Notes under the pieces: model-generated
The model's database searches: none
What the model was told of the DNA's origin: nothing
The model's input: the letters and a program-made list of their open reading frames with translations, nothing else
From: Haberlea rhodopensis
Lineage: Eukaryota; Streptophyta; Magnoliopsida; Lamiales; Gesneriaceae
Length of the DNA stretch: 64,000 bases
Direction: 5' to 3'
Assembly (NCBI GenBank): GCA_907163345.1
Contig: CAJQUN010000004.1
Coordinates: 10,135,235-10,199,234 of the forward strand
Part shown: piece by piece, positions 1-11,346 of the stretch
Layout of the letters: every line of letters begins with the position of its first letter
Numbering within the stretch: the first letter of the stretch is position 1
Program-made: the position numbers and the translations under genes

Positions 1-98
1 TTAAAAAAGGTTAGTTATATTTTTAAGTTTTAGTTTTATGTATAATCAATTTAATAATTATATAATTTTGTTATCGTTTTTCTCCTGTTTAGTGTAGG

Positions 99-1640
99 AT
101 GACAACACATTCTGGTCCAGAAGATTCTAGTGTTTTGTACTTACAATCTACACATATATCAAGTGATATTAATATAGATAATATTGATAGTATAATATCA
201 ATTAAATGTACATATAATCTTATATGGGGTTTATATAATCAGAATATTATAAATGAACGTGTTTTGAGATACATTGATTATATGGGTTTTTATGGTGTTT
301 TGCGCTGCGGATATCGACTTTTGATAATCGATTATTGTTTTCGTCGAGCAATGGCACTGTGAGACGCATACATTTCACTTAAGAACAGGTGAGGCGACCA
401 TCACCTTATAAGATGTTTTTATTAGTTGGGGATTGAGAGTCGATGGTGAGCCTGTCACAGGCATATATCACACACACACAAATGTAGAATGTCAACAAAT
501 ATGTCTAAATTTACTTGGATTTCAGCCATCACCCAATTATATCAGAGGCGGACATGACTGTGATATATAAACAATGCATCTCTTCTCCTGTCAATAATAT
601 GTGCTCAGAGTTGGATGTAATAAACTACGCTCGTTGTGTCGCCGTGACGATCATTGGAGGAATTTTGTTTCCGGATTATCAGGGGGGGCTCTATGAAACT
701 TTACAGCTACTCCAAGATATCGAGCAGATGAATTCTTATAGTTGGGGCAGTGCAGTGTTGGCGTTCTTGTACTGCCAAATGTGCAGAGCATCGTGTATTG
801 GAAAGCGTATAATCACAGGGTCATTGTATATTTTGCAGGTATATATAATATATTAACTTAAATTTATAAAATATAAATTTGTTAATTATTTTAATGGTTT
901 TTGATAGATATGGGCATGGAGCAGGATACAATCTGTTAATCCTGATCGAGTGTTACGAACTAGTTTAGTCCCTGGTGATGATGAACCCAATGGAGTCCTT
1001 CCAATTGCTCCGTATGGTGCAAGGTAATAAAGATTTAATTTTTGTAATATAGTTATTGCTTCTAAAATATCATTTGTGCTTATAATAGGTGGAATATAGT
1101 GTTTAGTCATACTCATACAACAACCCATGCGATCAGAATCATACGACATTGTCTGGACCACATGTCTGACGGTGAGGTATATCTCTATTTAATGAATAAA
1201 TTATTAAATATATTTATATTTATGTTTATATATTGGTCAGTAATGTATATCTGGCATGCGTAATTTAATTATTGGCAGTTTAATTGGACGCTTTACAACC
1301 CACAAGATGTTGATGTTATAATTATTACCACGTACAATAACGAGATTTGGCGAAGTGTTTGTCCTCTAGTATGCTTTGAGATTGTGGGAAAATACATCGT
1401 CCCAATTGGGTCCTCAGACAATTCCACTTACGCCAATCTATTCCTTCCCCTGCACTTGATGGCGATGACCTAAACGGATGGCACGAGTAGGGCATCCCAA
1501 CATGAGTTGGGCCACGTATCACAAGATGCTATCCGGATGTGGAGTAGAAGGTTGAGATATGTGGCCAATGGTCAACCTTGTGGCACATCAAACCCAGTTG
1601 ATGATGTGTATGTGCAATGGTATAACCAAATAATTGTACG
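99..1640 (+). pseudogene. Plant mobile domain (PMD, MAIN-like / PP7-long-form homolog) pseudogene
   Basis: The reading frames match the aminotransferase-like plant mobile domain. Recognisable blocks in order are GFYGVLRCGYR (about 280-320), THTFHLRTGEATITL (about 365-410), WGLRVDGEPVTG (about 427-465), YSWGSAVLAFLY near 740-775, WAWSRIQSVNPDR near 910-945, FNWTLYNPQDVDV near 1279-1317 and WSRRLRYVANG near 1540-1575. The exon structure is partly preserved, with plausible introns near 839-908, 1024-1088 and 1171-1278. The gene is broken: a frameshift separates the first two blocks between about 300 and 345, a TAA replaces a sense codon inside the TITL-DV block at about 409, and another stop follows the 1460 region. 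PMD proteins such as MAIN and MAIL1 act in nuclear silencing; this copy is most likely transposon cargo and inactive. Confidence 0.8.
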
Positions 1641-1961
1641 TACTTATCTCCCAACGTTAGTGGGATTGGTTTTTGCCCTTTTACGGGCTCGTACTAGCAT
1701 CATACTAGGGCAAGCGGACAACCGAATTTTCACCCTTTTACGGGCTATTCTCCGGATTCACAGCAGCTGTCAATGGGGTTTGATAATGTAGGACCATCTG
1801 GGACAGCTAGTGAATTTGCTCATACTGGGCCAACAGTCGGACCATCCGGTGTGTTTGATAGTGGATTTGACACTACTGATTATCATACACAATTTCAAAC
1901 ACATACTTTGATTACCAACAACACATTCAAGAGGCTCAATTGGCGAACAATATTTCATCAC

Positions 1962-4412
1962 CTATCCCTTTTCCAAGTTATTCCAACGAGTGCCATTTAG
2001 CAGTGCATATAGCATGAGAACATGGAATCCCAAAAATATTCCATTTACTACAGGAACACTCATTTGTTGATAATTTGACAACTTGCACATGTTGTCCTCG
2101 ACCTGGCCTTCCACCTGTTGCAACTGAAGTTGTTTGATCCCGTACATCATATTTAATAACGCGATGCTCAACAGATTTTCATGACCACTCTTCATATTTT
2201 TTATAGGCTTAATCGGGCCATGGCTGGTTATCTCCAAGCGTACGATGACTCTTGGTGACATGCTCGACGAAGTACTGAACACACATTTGAAATGTCAATT
2301 GTACGATCGTGGAAATAGGGAGTCTTCGAGCACCCTTTAACACCCCATTTAAACACTCTGACATATTTGTAGTCATTACCCCACGACGCAACCACCTTCA
2401 TGAGCTAGAGTCCGTCTCTCTTTCGAAATTCCGGCCAAGTACATGTAAGCCAAAATGATCATGTTTTTTATTGCCTCAATTGTGGCATTGAACTTACAAA
2501 TTTGATGTTGTATGCCTGTTACCCAGCATAGATCTTTCAAATGAACACTTTTAAACTCAGAGTTAAAATTTGAGCATACGTGTATTCGACAGAAATGATG
2601 CGCACTATGTGGAGGTTGAAAATATGGCAGATCTGCAATACACTTACAATTCCCTTGTGCATATCAGAAATAAGATGCACATTGGTTGCACCACAAAGAA
2701 CGTGTCGGCCTAGATTATCCAAAAACAATTTCCATGAGTCATATGTTTCTTCATCAACAAATACGAACACTAAAGGTAATATCTGATTGTTGGCATCCAG
2801 TGTGACAACGATCAATATTTTATGCTTATATTTTTTGTATAGATGGGTACCATTGACACTAAGGATACGTCGACAGTGTCGAAACCCATCTATGCACGAC
2901 TTGACAGCCCAAAAAACATAATTCAACGTATGAACCGATCGAGGATTTGTTCTTAAATGGTTCCACATCACAACTGTCCCTGTATTGTATTTGCACAAAG
3001 CACCCATATATTTTGGAAGTAGACACACATAGCTCTCCCACGTACCATAAACATTTCCACCGCCCGTTTTAAACTTTGCCATGCCTTCATATACGAGATA
3101 TCATATCCATATTTGTTTTTAACATTCTCTCGTACATACTTAATATGAAGGATCATGTCGCACAATTCCCTGCAGTGTACTCGCCACCAGATTAAAATCG
3201 AAATTGTGATGGTCGATACCAACATTACTAGAGATGCATGTATGAGGAACATCATATTTTGTTAGTATCCAATAACCTAGCTTCGACTTGAAATGAGCTC
3301 GAATACCCCATTTACATTTGACATCAGGAGAAATCTTTTTTTTACCGTAGTTTCCACAAAGTACGAGTGCTATCCAAGATACTGTACTCCCGCCTAAGAA
3401 CTCTAACAGAGTAAACATTTATAGATGCAATCAAATCGTTCTTATATTTAAAATCACATTCATGGATAGCTCTCCTCTCTCTGGATTATAGTACCTCGAT
3501 CGCGTTCCAGAAGGCACACCAACAAAATCAGGAAGACGTTCCTCGTAGACCACATTAAAAAAAGGTGGCATTTCATTTGTGTTCAGTAAAAATGGTGCGT
3601 CATTCACGTGTGCCAAGTCACCAGGATTTTCCCAGGATGTTGTATCCTGAATGGGAAATGCATGCATATTATCATCTTCATCATCTCCAGACATGCTCAA
3701 TGACGTTTTGGGTTCACTATCACTCCTGACTGCATCACGATGACTATATCCAATTACATCATCTATAACTGGCCCTTCAGACGAAGCCACCACATATGTA
3801 TGCTTCGACGGACCAATATCTGCATCATACCATCATGAATTGGTGTAACATTTTCTCTTATAAAATTCCAACCTCCTTCAACATTCGGCCAATATGTAGA
3901 TTGTCTTCGGACGTGCCAGTTATATATTTATCCCAACATCCAATTTGATGTTCAAAATATGCAAAATCTTGATTTTGTTGAAAAACACTGTGCGTTGAAG
4001 TACCCGGTTGATCAATGAACCATATATTTCTTAGTCTTTCAGTGACATGTGGAATATATGATTCTGGTTCATCAAAAAGGACATCATGGCAAGTTGGATT
4101 TGTTCCGACATATAGATGCAACATCTGCATATTAGGATATTGCAAAATAAACTCTACAACCCCATCATCTATAATGTTGATTTGTACTTCATTCCAACAA
4201 GATTTATCCGTAAAAGAATATTTGGTTGACAACTTGGTATTAAACATCATTGGTTCGATGTTCAATTTTCTATATACTACTTGAACCAATTCCAATAAAG
4301 TAATAGATCTTGGAATTCGAATTGATCTAACAGGTGGGATGTTATACTCGACTGATCCATTTTCAATAATAATATTACCACCAAAATATAATAGCACTTC
4401 AATATTATTCAT
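1962..4412 (-). pseudogene. MULE (MuDR-type) transposase pseudogene
   Basis: Read on the minus strand, the order is typical of plant MuDR transposases. An N-terminal PB1-like part occupies 4412-3858, an acidic linker follows at 3793-3431, and a zinc-binding block with C..GIRAHFKSK...HTC lies around 3330-3230. The MULE transposase domain follows at about 3080-2550 with NGTHLYKKY, DEETYDSWKLFLDNLG and LISDMHKGI. A C-terminal stretch carries TTNMSECLNGVLKGARRLP (about 2380-2325) and a degraded SWIM-type zinc finger near 2080-1970. At least two frameshifts break the frame, near 3160 and near 3055. The expected DGTHL is NGTHL, so the first catalytic aspartate is replaced by asparagine. The second aspartate (LISD) is kept and the region with the catalytic glutamate is degraded. 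It cannot encode active transposase. Confidence 0.85.
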
Positions 4413-4928
4413 TTTGACAGAATAAGAAAAAAATTAGAGTTCAAAAACGAAAAACGAACAAAAGGACGTGAGAGGAATAATTTGTGTAGAATACACCGAT
4501 GGTTGAATAAGAAAAATGACAAACGAAAGCTCTGATGGTGAATGAGAAAGGAAACATCGGCGTTTAACTTATAGGACGGAGAAGGAGGAGGTGCAAGCTC
4601 ATGTAGGTGTTAGCGAACTCCCACACTCTCCTGCTGCGGAGACATGCGAATTAGGTCTCCGCTGCAGGTGATATTGGGTGTTACATCAGCTATCACCTGT
4701 CGTGGAGACCTGACATTTGCAGATTTCCGCTACAGTCAATAACAGATTAGCTTATTTTTGTTATTTCTCCACTTTGAGGGTATTTTTGAATTTTTAATTT
4801 TTTTTTTTTTTTAAAAAACCCCAAATAATCTGCAAAAATCCGATTTCGGGACAAAATCCACCATAAAACCTTAACCCTAATCCCCAAGATACTAATTCGA
4901 TCAACGAACACCAAAATTCCTCAAATTT

Positions 4929-7900
4929 ATGGCTTTACCACTGATTCAATTCCCCAACACTTCACAATTGCTTCCCAGGAAATGCTTCCTCAAAGGTGGT
5001 TCACCTCCATTAGGTCAATTACCCACACCATTTCTCAGGTACAGCATTTGTCCTGCCATGACAATTCACGTTAACTTATTTTGGTTTTCCCCTCCGTTTG
5101 AATTGAGGATATCGGTTTGCTTCGCTTCAGGCTTTGCAGAATTTATCCGGTGAGCAGCAAAGGAGTGGTGTGTGCTGCATTCTCAGCCGCCGGTAGTTCT
5201 GGTACAAACGGTGATGTTAATCCATACGAGGTAATTTAGTACGCACATTTACCTGTTTTTTTGTTACATTTATGTTATGTAGTGGTGGCCTAGTAATTCA
5301 TTTGAGCATTTGGATTTCAGAGATTTTAATTGTTCGAAAACGTTTCTCTAGGCTGCTCCGGGCTCCCAGTAGGTCCTACCACTGTATGATTACTTGACTT
5401 TGTGTTTCATCCAGGTTATAGGTGTGAATCCCCTCGAGGGATTTGATATGGTAAAGGCAGCTTATACAAAAAAGCTAAAGGATGCTAATAGGAGAGGTGA
5501 CGACGCCACAGCCGCCCGAGTAGGTTAATTATAGATCTATTTTACCATTACATGTTTTGTTAAATGTATTAAGAAGATTTTTTTATGGTTTAACCATTAG
5601 ATTCCCACAAATTTACTCGTAATTGCCCTTTTTTCAGTTAGAAAATGCCTACGACACAATAATGATGTCGCAGCTGACAAAAAGGAAGAAGGGTGAGACA
5701 GTTGGTCCGTTTAAGGTACGTTTTTCAGTATTTTTATGCATGTTCTAAATTTTTAATATTAAGATCAGTAGCCTCATGAATTACTGGTCACCGATTTGCC
5801 TCCTTAACTTACCTTAAGGATAGAAGGTGAATCATACAATGTCACAATTAAACAAGTTCTTTTGAAGTACTCTTTTATCTGTAAGGTTGCATTTGCATAT
5901 ATTGATTTTGACTAGAGAGATTTTTTAGATGGATCACAAAAGCATAATGGATTAACTGTATGTCTGTATGAATTTGAAACAATTTGATTTCAAATACTTA
6001 AAATTCAAATGTATCTTTGCGGGAATATACTACAAGCCATTTTGTACAGCTCTCTGTGTAAGAAAATGTCACTCTTCAATCTTACAAGAAAGAAAATTTC
6101 AAACATAAGCAAAAGGCATCATGACCTGAGGTTGCTAGGTGTATGGGTGCGAACACTTTTGTTTTAAGACTAGATGGGTGAAAATGAAAAATTCAACAAG
6201 TTGATTGAATAGTATTTGCAAGGCGAAAACCAATAACAGCACAATGATTGATCATTCATTACAATGATACACTTTGGGAATTTAGAGTTCTTAGCAAGGG
6301 TCAGAGAAACACTGAAACTGTGTCAGGGAAACTCCAGTGATATGGGAATGACATCACAGCGAACACTTTAACAGTGGGGTAATAGAACTTGGTCTGCATA
6401 GCAAGGACATCCCATTTTCGAACACAATAAAGCCCTGAATTCCCATATAAGCCCCCTTAATACTGACCCTGCTGGACGTGTGAAGACAGAAGATACATGC
6501 CAAATCTACAACCTTTCACTGTTGAATACTCCATCTATGTGTGAGACTGAGAATGATCCATGAGGTGTAACCAGTGAAACCAACTAGCCTGATGCTGTCT
6601 GTTGGTGATTATAAACGTAGCAACTCCTGCAAGTATACTTCAATGTTACTGTAAATGGGGGGAAGAACAAAAAGAAGTATTCACCCAACAAAAGACAATA
6701 ATCTTGATAAACCAGAACAACTAATATTGAAGCAACATTCAAAATAATAGATGTCGTATGAATATCCAATGAAACAAAATTCAAACTAGCCATGTGAAGT
6801 CTAGTGACTCATGCATAACATTTTTCTTACAGTTTAAATCAATCTTCACCATTATTTTACTAGTACTATATATTAGCAATTTCAACAGCGGATACTATAT
6901 AGTGCAATGACTGCAGATAAATATAACTTAGATGGGACACTCATCATAAACTGTGCAAAATGTAGTTCATTATACCAAATCTTGATTGGGTATAAATATC
7001 TGAGTTTCAGTTAATGGTTAACAAGTGAATAAATCTTGTTTCAACTTCTTTTGAGAATCAGTATGTTTGGCTTCATTTTCTGCGAAACATTTTCCATTTG
7101 TCAAAATACAACTAAACATAACACTCTCATCTTCATTTTCCTTCCCAAAATTCATTTCACCATTTTAAATCCCCCAATATTCTATATCATATTTTAAATG
7201 AATATAGTATGTTCAGCTTTTTTAAATTATATATATTATTAAAGCAATTATACATCTATGATGTGACATATCTACTTCAACTTATTTTTGCATGACATAA
7301 TGTGACATATATACTTCAACTTGGTTTTGCATGACATGATATTCACATGGCGAAACGACTCATCCACAAAAGCTAAACATTCATTGCATTCTTCAATATA
7401 TTTAGCAGGAAACATTTTCTAGTAAATATTTCTAAAATTGTAGAAAAGAAAAGCAAGTGTGGCCGATGTTTTAGGACTTTAGTCTAACTAGTGAATTGTA
7501 GCATATTAGCATGTCCTATATAAAAGCTGTTGATTATAAGGAAATATTGTAAGTAACAATAGTTCAACGTGTAGACACTTTTTAAAAAAGAAAAGAAAAA
7601 CAACTTAATCAGGAATGTTAAAGACGCCTGGTGCCAAAATCTCATTGGCTATCAGCAAGTAGATATTGTGGTCGATAAGGATTCATTTCTTATACACCAT
7701 TGTAGTTTGCAACCATATGATTCTTTGTTAATTATTAATTCCTTCGATCTAATATTTGTTTTTTATTTTATCATTTTAAATTTTGTTTTTGTACAAAGCT
7801 CAGGTTTCAAAGGACATAAAGTACGCTGATAAGCAGCCAATTTTCCAGTGGGGTCCAAGGTATACCTTTCTATCAAACAATGCCAACATGTAGCTGTGGA

Positions 7901-10900
7901 AAGTACTACTATGGAAAGTTAGTCAACTGCTTGTTGTCTTTATAGTCTGTTATTTCAGGACCCTAATAACTATTAACCGTGTCATGATCTATGTTCTACA
8001 AATCAAGGGCATTACTTAACCTTCATACCTCATTCTTTTATTTTAAAAATGCACAAAAATTTTATCTTGATTAGCTAGGAACTGTTATTAGATCATTCTT
8101 ACTCTAGATTATCTATCATTACTTAGTTTTGTGCTTTTGTATACTCTTTCCATGGATCTGTGTCATATTTAGATATCCTGGTGTTGGAAATAGTCCTGTT
8201 AACTTCCAATTTTTAGTTCATGGTTTTATTTTACCTTTTCCGTATCTCGCTTTCTCCTGCAGCTTACAAACAGTTTGTCTTGCCCTGTCGTGACTATTGT
8301 CCTTCTGTGAATATTTCAGGTTTGCCAAATCTGAGGTCAAAGATATGCGAATCAACATGGCAATATCAGCTGTATTTGTAAGTAGGAATTTGAGTGGTTT
8401 ACCTTTTTGTTGGGTTCCGTTTGTTTTCGAGGCTGGAATTTAGGACTTACTGTGGAACAAATTGACTGTATTTGGCATTTTGTTGGGTTATTGATTTTGG
8501 TTAGACCGACCCTTGCATTCTTTAGTGCTTATCTTCAGTTCATGGGACCATCTGTATTACTTGCGCGCTAGTGATACACATCCAGACGTCAAGTGCTACT
8601 GGTATTTCAATTCGTTTCAAAATCTTTCCCATTCATATGCAGATGGCGCGAATTGAACCCACGTATAAAATGCAATTGATTTCTTTCGGTTCTTTTTTCT
8701 ATGTTAAATTTGAATGGCATCGGATGAGAAGTTGTAGTGGACCTAGCTTAAACATTTAAGTTTTGATGAACAAAAGGATTATGGCTTGAAGGAACTATAT
8801 TCTTTGTATTTTTAGCTGAATAACTAGAATTTGTTTATCACCCGATTGACTTCATTGCGTGACGCACAAAAGAGGAAGCGTTCTTATTTTTATAATTGGC
8901 AACATTAACCATTATGTGATATCGTTACTGATCACTACATGTTCTCCTCGTTCTGCAGACAGCTTGGATATTGATCAAGCGTTGTGCAGAGTATAAACCT
9001 TTGCAATTTATAGCCTTTGTATTTGTTTATCGGATTTTTGAGAAGTTAAAAGCATTTGAACCCTCGGCATCTCCCACTTTTACGGTAAAGTTGTGAGACA
9101 AAATTGTTGAATGCCTTCACACGTGGTGATTTTCCCTAAAAAGATTTCGTCCTAGCGTTATTTCAACTGGCCATTTCTTAGGGTTGATCTTTAAATGCAG
9201 GAAGAAGGTGAGGATGAAGGTAGAATGTTGCGAATGGGAAAAAGGCTACTCCGATCTCTGGCCCTGGTTTTTGGTACCATAGCTTTTGCTTCTTTGGTAA
9301 GCTTAGCAATTAATTGTGACCTGAAAAGTCAAAATTAGAGATATTGTTGACATCATGTGCATGTGAGATACCTGAATTTAACATCTTGGATCTATTTATG
9401 AGTTACTGTTCAGATGAAACATATATCTTATTTGTAATGAGGTCACATCTCTGATTGGCATTGATCTTTCCTCTGTTATCTATTTGTTCAGAAGGTTTAG
9501 TTGGTGAAAGATTAAGTTAATTAATGTATTACAAACATCTTGCTAGATAACCTTGCATTTGGCGTGAGTGGACTACCTCCACACCTTCCTTATCCCACGA
9601 GATTTGTTAGGGTTCAACAATTGCCTCTGCTTTGTGATCGGTCGAACACGTGGCGCTTGTGCCAGTGTATGGTTGAAAAGATTGATGTTGCGCCATTACC
9701 CTTAACTATAGTTGTTGGTAAAGCGGTAAGCGCTCGATCCTACAATTGGTATCAGAGCCAAGGTCGCGTGTTCGATTCCCATGAGTTGCAGAGAGTGCAA
9801 TTATTGGGGGAGGGATTGTTGGGGTTCAACAATTGCCTCTGCTTTGTGATCGGTCGAACACGTGGCGCTTGTGCCAGTGTATGGTTGAAAAGATTGATGT
9901 TGCGCCATTACCCTTAACTATAGTTATTGGTAAAGCGGTAAGCGCTCGATCCTACAAGATTAAAACGAAATTTTTTTTTATCAAGATTGACAATAGTATT
10001 GTGGTGAGTTCTTTTTCATCTATGTTTAAATTTGCTATAACTTGAAAAAGGTGACATCAGTTGCCATGAACGACTATAATCGCGTTGAGGTGTCCTCTTT
10101 TGCATTATTTATCAAAATTTCTGATTAGTAGCAAGTTCCCTAAATGGGACTGGACCTTTTCCATTAAAGGTAGTAACACCTCAGAGTCATCTTAGATGTT
10201 TCTGATATTATTTCGGGTTTCACTTTTTACTTCCTTATTTCCACATACTAGTGATGCCCGATATCTGATCTGTGACAAAAAATGTATATATCAAGTTGAA
10301 AAGGTGGCATGATTTATCTTAAGCAGGATTCAAGTATTTATTTCTTTAATTCTTTTGTTTTTCCGTAAACTGTTCTCGAATGATCACCAGTTTACTAAAT
10401 CATTATGATTTGTTAATCCTTGCTTAACTCCGGATAAATTTAATGATTTCAGAATCCAGTTCTTATGGTTAACGTTTGTTGCATTCTGTTTGGCTTATTT
10501 GGCTTGGTTTGATCATTGACAGTTTATCTGATGTTAAATTTCAGGGATACACTGGTATTCTGAATGTGGTCGAATATTCACTTGGCTACATACCAGTTTT
10601 CTTGCACAACAACCAGGTAATAACCATTGCCGTCCACCGCAGACTTTCTTTGGATTAGATATTTGAAAATAGCCAAATCAGATGCATTTCGAAAGGATGT
10701 TTAATACACACTAACTGGAAAATATAGTAAGTCCTACCGAGTATGTGACAATCTGTCGTTCATTTAGATGATGACCTAAAACCTTGCATATTACGTAAAA
10801 TGACATACATCATAACAATTCAAAAATTCAGCAAATTAATTGCGATTTAACTCTGTTTCCTCTGACTCAGGAACTGCTCGTAACTACATCAACGGCGCTC

Positions 10901-10933
10901 ATGCTCTACGTTCTAGCCTCGTACTATCGGTGA
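4929..10933 (+). CDS. CPP1: CHAPERONE-LIKE PROTEIN OF POR1 family (DUF3353), chloroplast membrane protein
   Basis: Ten exons with consistent phases give a 287-residue protein: 4929-5038, 5131-5230, 5415-5519, 5638-5715, 7804-7859, 8320-8377, 8959-9084, 9201-9296, 10545-10616 and 10871-10933. The first ~60 residues are basic and rich in Ser, Pro and Gly, as expected of a plastid transit peptide. Next comes a J-like region (NPYEVIGVNPLEGFDMVKAA, residues ~67-86) that lacks the HPD motif of true J proteins. The segments VSKDIKYADKQP and EYKPLQFIAFVFVYRIFEKL and three hydrophobic stretches at the C-terminus are typical of DUF3353. In Arabidopsis CPP1 (CDF1) stabilises protochlorophyllide oxidoreductase in chloroplast membranes. 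A related paralog exists, so the exact ortholog is uncertain and the symbol is a family-level call. Intron 8 holds a TRIM element. No disabling lesion seen. Confidence 0.9.
5716..7803 (+). other. Intron 4 of the CPP1-like gene, no gene inside
   Basis: A 2.1-kb AT-rich intron. The only structure I noticed is a short tandem duplication at about 7260-7345, where a unit containing TGTGACATAT and TACTTCAACTT occurs twice. I see no coding exon, RNA gene or transposon with clear ends. Confidence 0.6.
9605..9744 (+). repeat. 5' LTR of the TRIM
   Basis: Begins TGTTAGGGTTC and ends GATCCTACA. It differs from the 3' copy at the fifth base (A versus G) and once near the end (GTTGTTGG versus GTTATTGG). 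Confidence 0.93.
9817..9956 (+). repeat. 3' LTR of the TRIM
   Basis: Begins TGTTGGGGTTC and ends GATCCTACA. It directly follows the polypurine tract and is followed by the second copy of the AGATT duplication. Confidence 0.93.
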
Positions 10934-10987
10934 CAGTAGAGTATGAGAAGTGAGTTTAAAAACCGGCTCTGTGGTGAGCGGGGGATA

Positions 10988-11346
10988 ATTGGGACTTGAA
11001 ACTGGGTAGAACATACAACAAAAAAGAGGCTAGATCAGAATGTGGTGATATAATTAATATTTATCATATTATCTTGAACATTACTTTTAATTTTGATGGG
11101 TAATGTGTAATTTGTGATTTTTTTTTTTGATCATGGGTAGCGGGGAATTTTCAAATGTTTTTTACATGACTCAAACCTGAGTCTTCTTTCCCAAAGTAGG
11201 AGGACGACAATTATTGGGACTCGAAAGAGGGTAGAACATACAACAAAAAAGAGGCTAGATCAGAATGTGGTGATATAATTAATATTTATCATATTATCTT
11301 GAATATTACTTTTAACGTCGATGGGTAATGTAATCTGTGATTTTTA
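10988..11346. repeat. Tandem duplication just after the CPP1-like stop codon
   Basis: A segment of about 135 bp occurs twice, at about 10988-11122 and 11213-11346, offset by about 226 bases. Both copies contain GGGTAGAACATACAAC, GAGGCTAGATCAG and TTATCATATTATCTTGAA. They differ at only a few sites plus a short indel near the end. The first copy starts 55 bases after the stop codon, so it probably lies in the 3' untranslated region. The sequence between the copies has a T-run and a gene-desert-like stretch with ACTCAAACCTGAGTC, which may be part of an old SINE. Confidence 0.8.

Larger units (their letters stand above)
1..4780. mobile_element. Decayed Mutator-like element (MULE) carrying a plant mobile domain gene
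   Basis: The first 4.8 kb holds two convergent, broken genes: a PMD (MAIN-like) gene on the plus strand and a MuDR-type transposase on the minus strand. The transposase reads away from about 4412 toward 1962, and the PMD gene reads from 99 toward about 1640. PMD genes are known to travel inside MULEs and some gypsy elements in plants, so I infer one composite element. The right end is not resolved; it probably lies in the T-rich and A-rich stretch near 4740-4830, about 100-190 bases before the next gene's ATG. The left end is outside the window or within the first 98 bases. No terminal inverted repeat could be matched by eye. Confidence 0.7.
9605..9956 (+). mobile_element. TRIM (terminal-repeat retrotransposon in miniature) in intron 8 of the CPP1-like gene
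   Basis: Two direct repeats of 140 bp (9605-9744 and 9817-9956) start with TGTT and end with TACA. They differ at only two positions by my reading. The first is followed almost at once by TTGGTATCAGAGCC (from 9746), the classic primer-binding site matching the 3' end of initiator Met tRNA. The second is preceded by a purine tract, ATTGGGGGAGGGAT, ending at 9816. The element is flanked by a perfect 5-bp target-site duplication AGATT (9600-9604 and 9957-9961). The 72-bp internal region has no room for coding sequence, so the element must have used proteins from another retrotransposon. The near-identical LTRs point to a fairly recent insertion. Confidence 0.93.

Noticed and set aside
8571..8759. 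GTGGGTTCAATTCGCGCC on the minus strand in CPP1-like intron 6 as a SINE B box
   Set aside because: No A box at the right distance and no tail or target duplication.
9540..10045. Two plus-strand frames of 125 and 70 codons sharing the same peptide
   Set aside because: The shared peptide is the translated 140-bp LTR of the TRIM, not a gene duplication.
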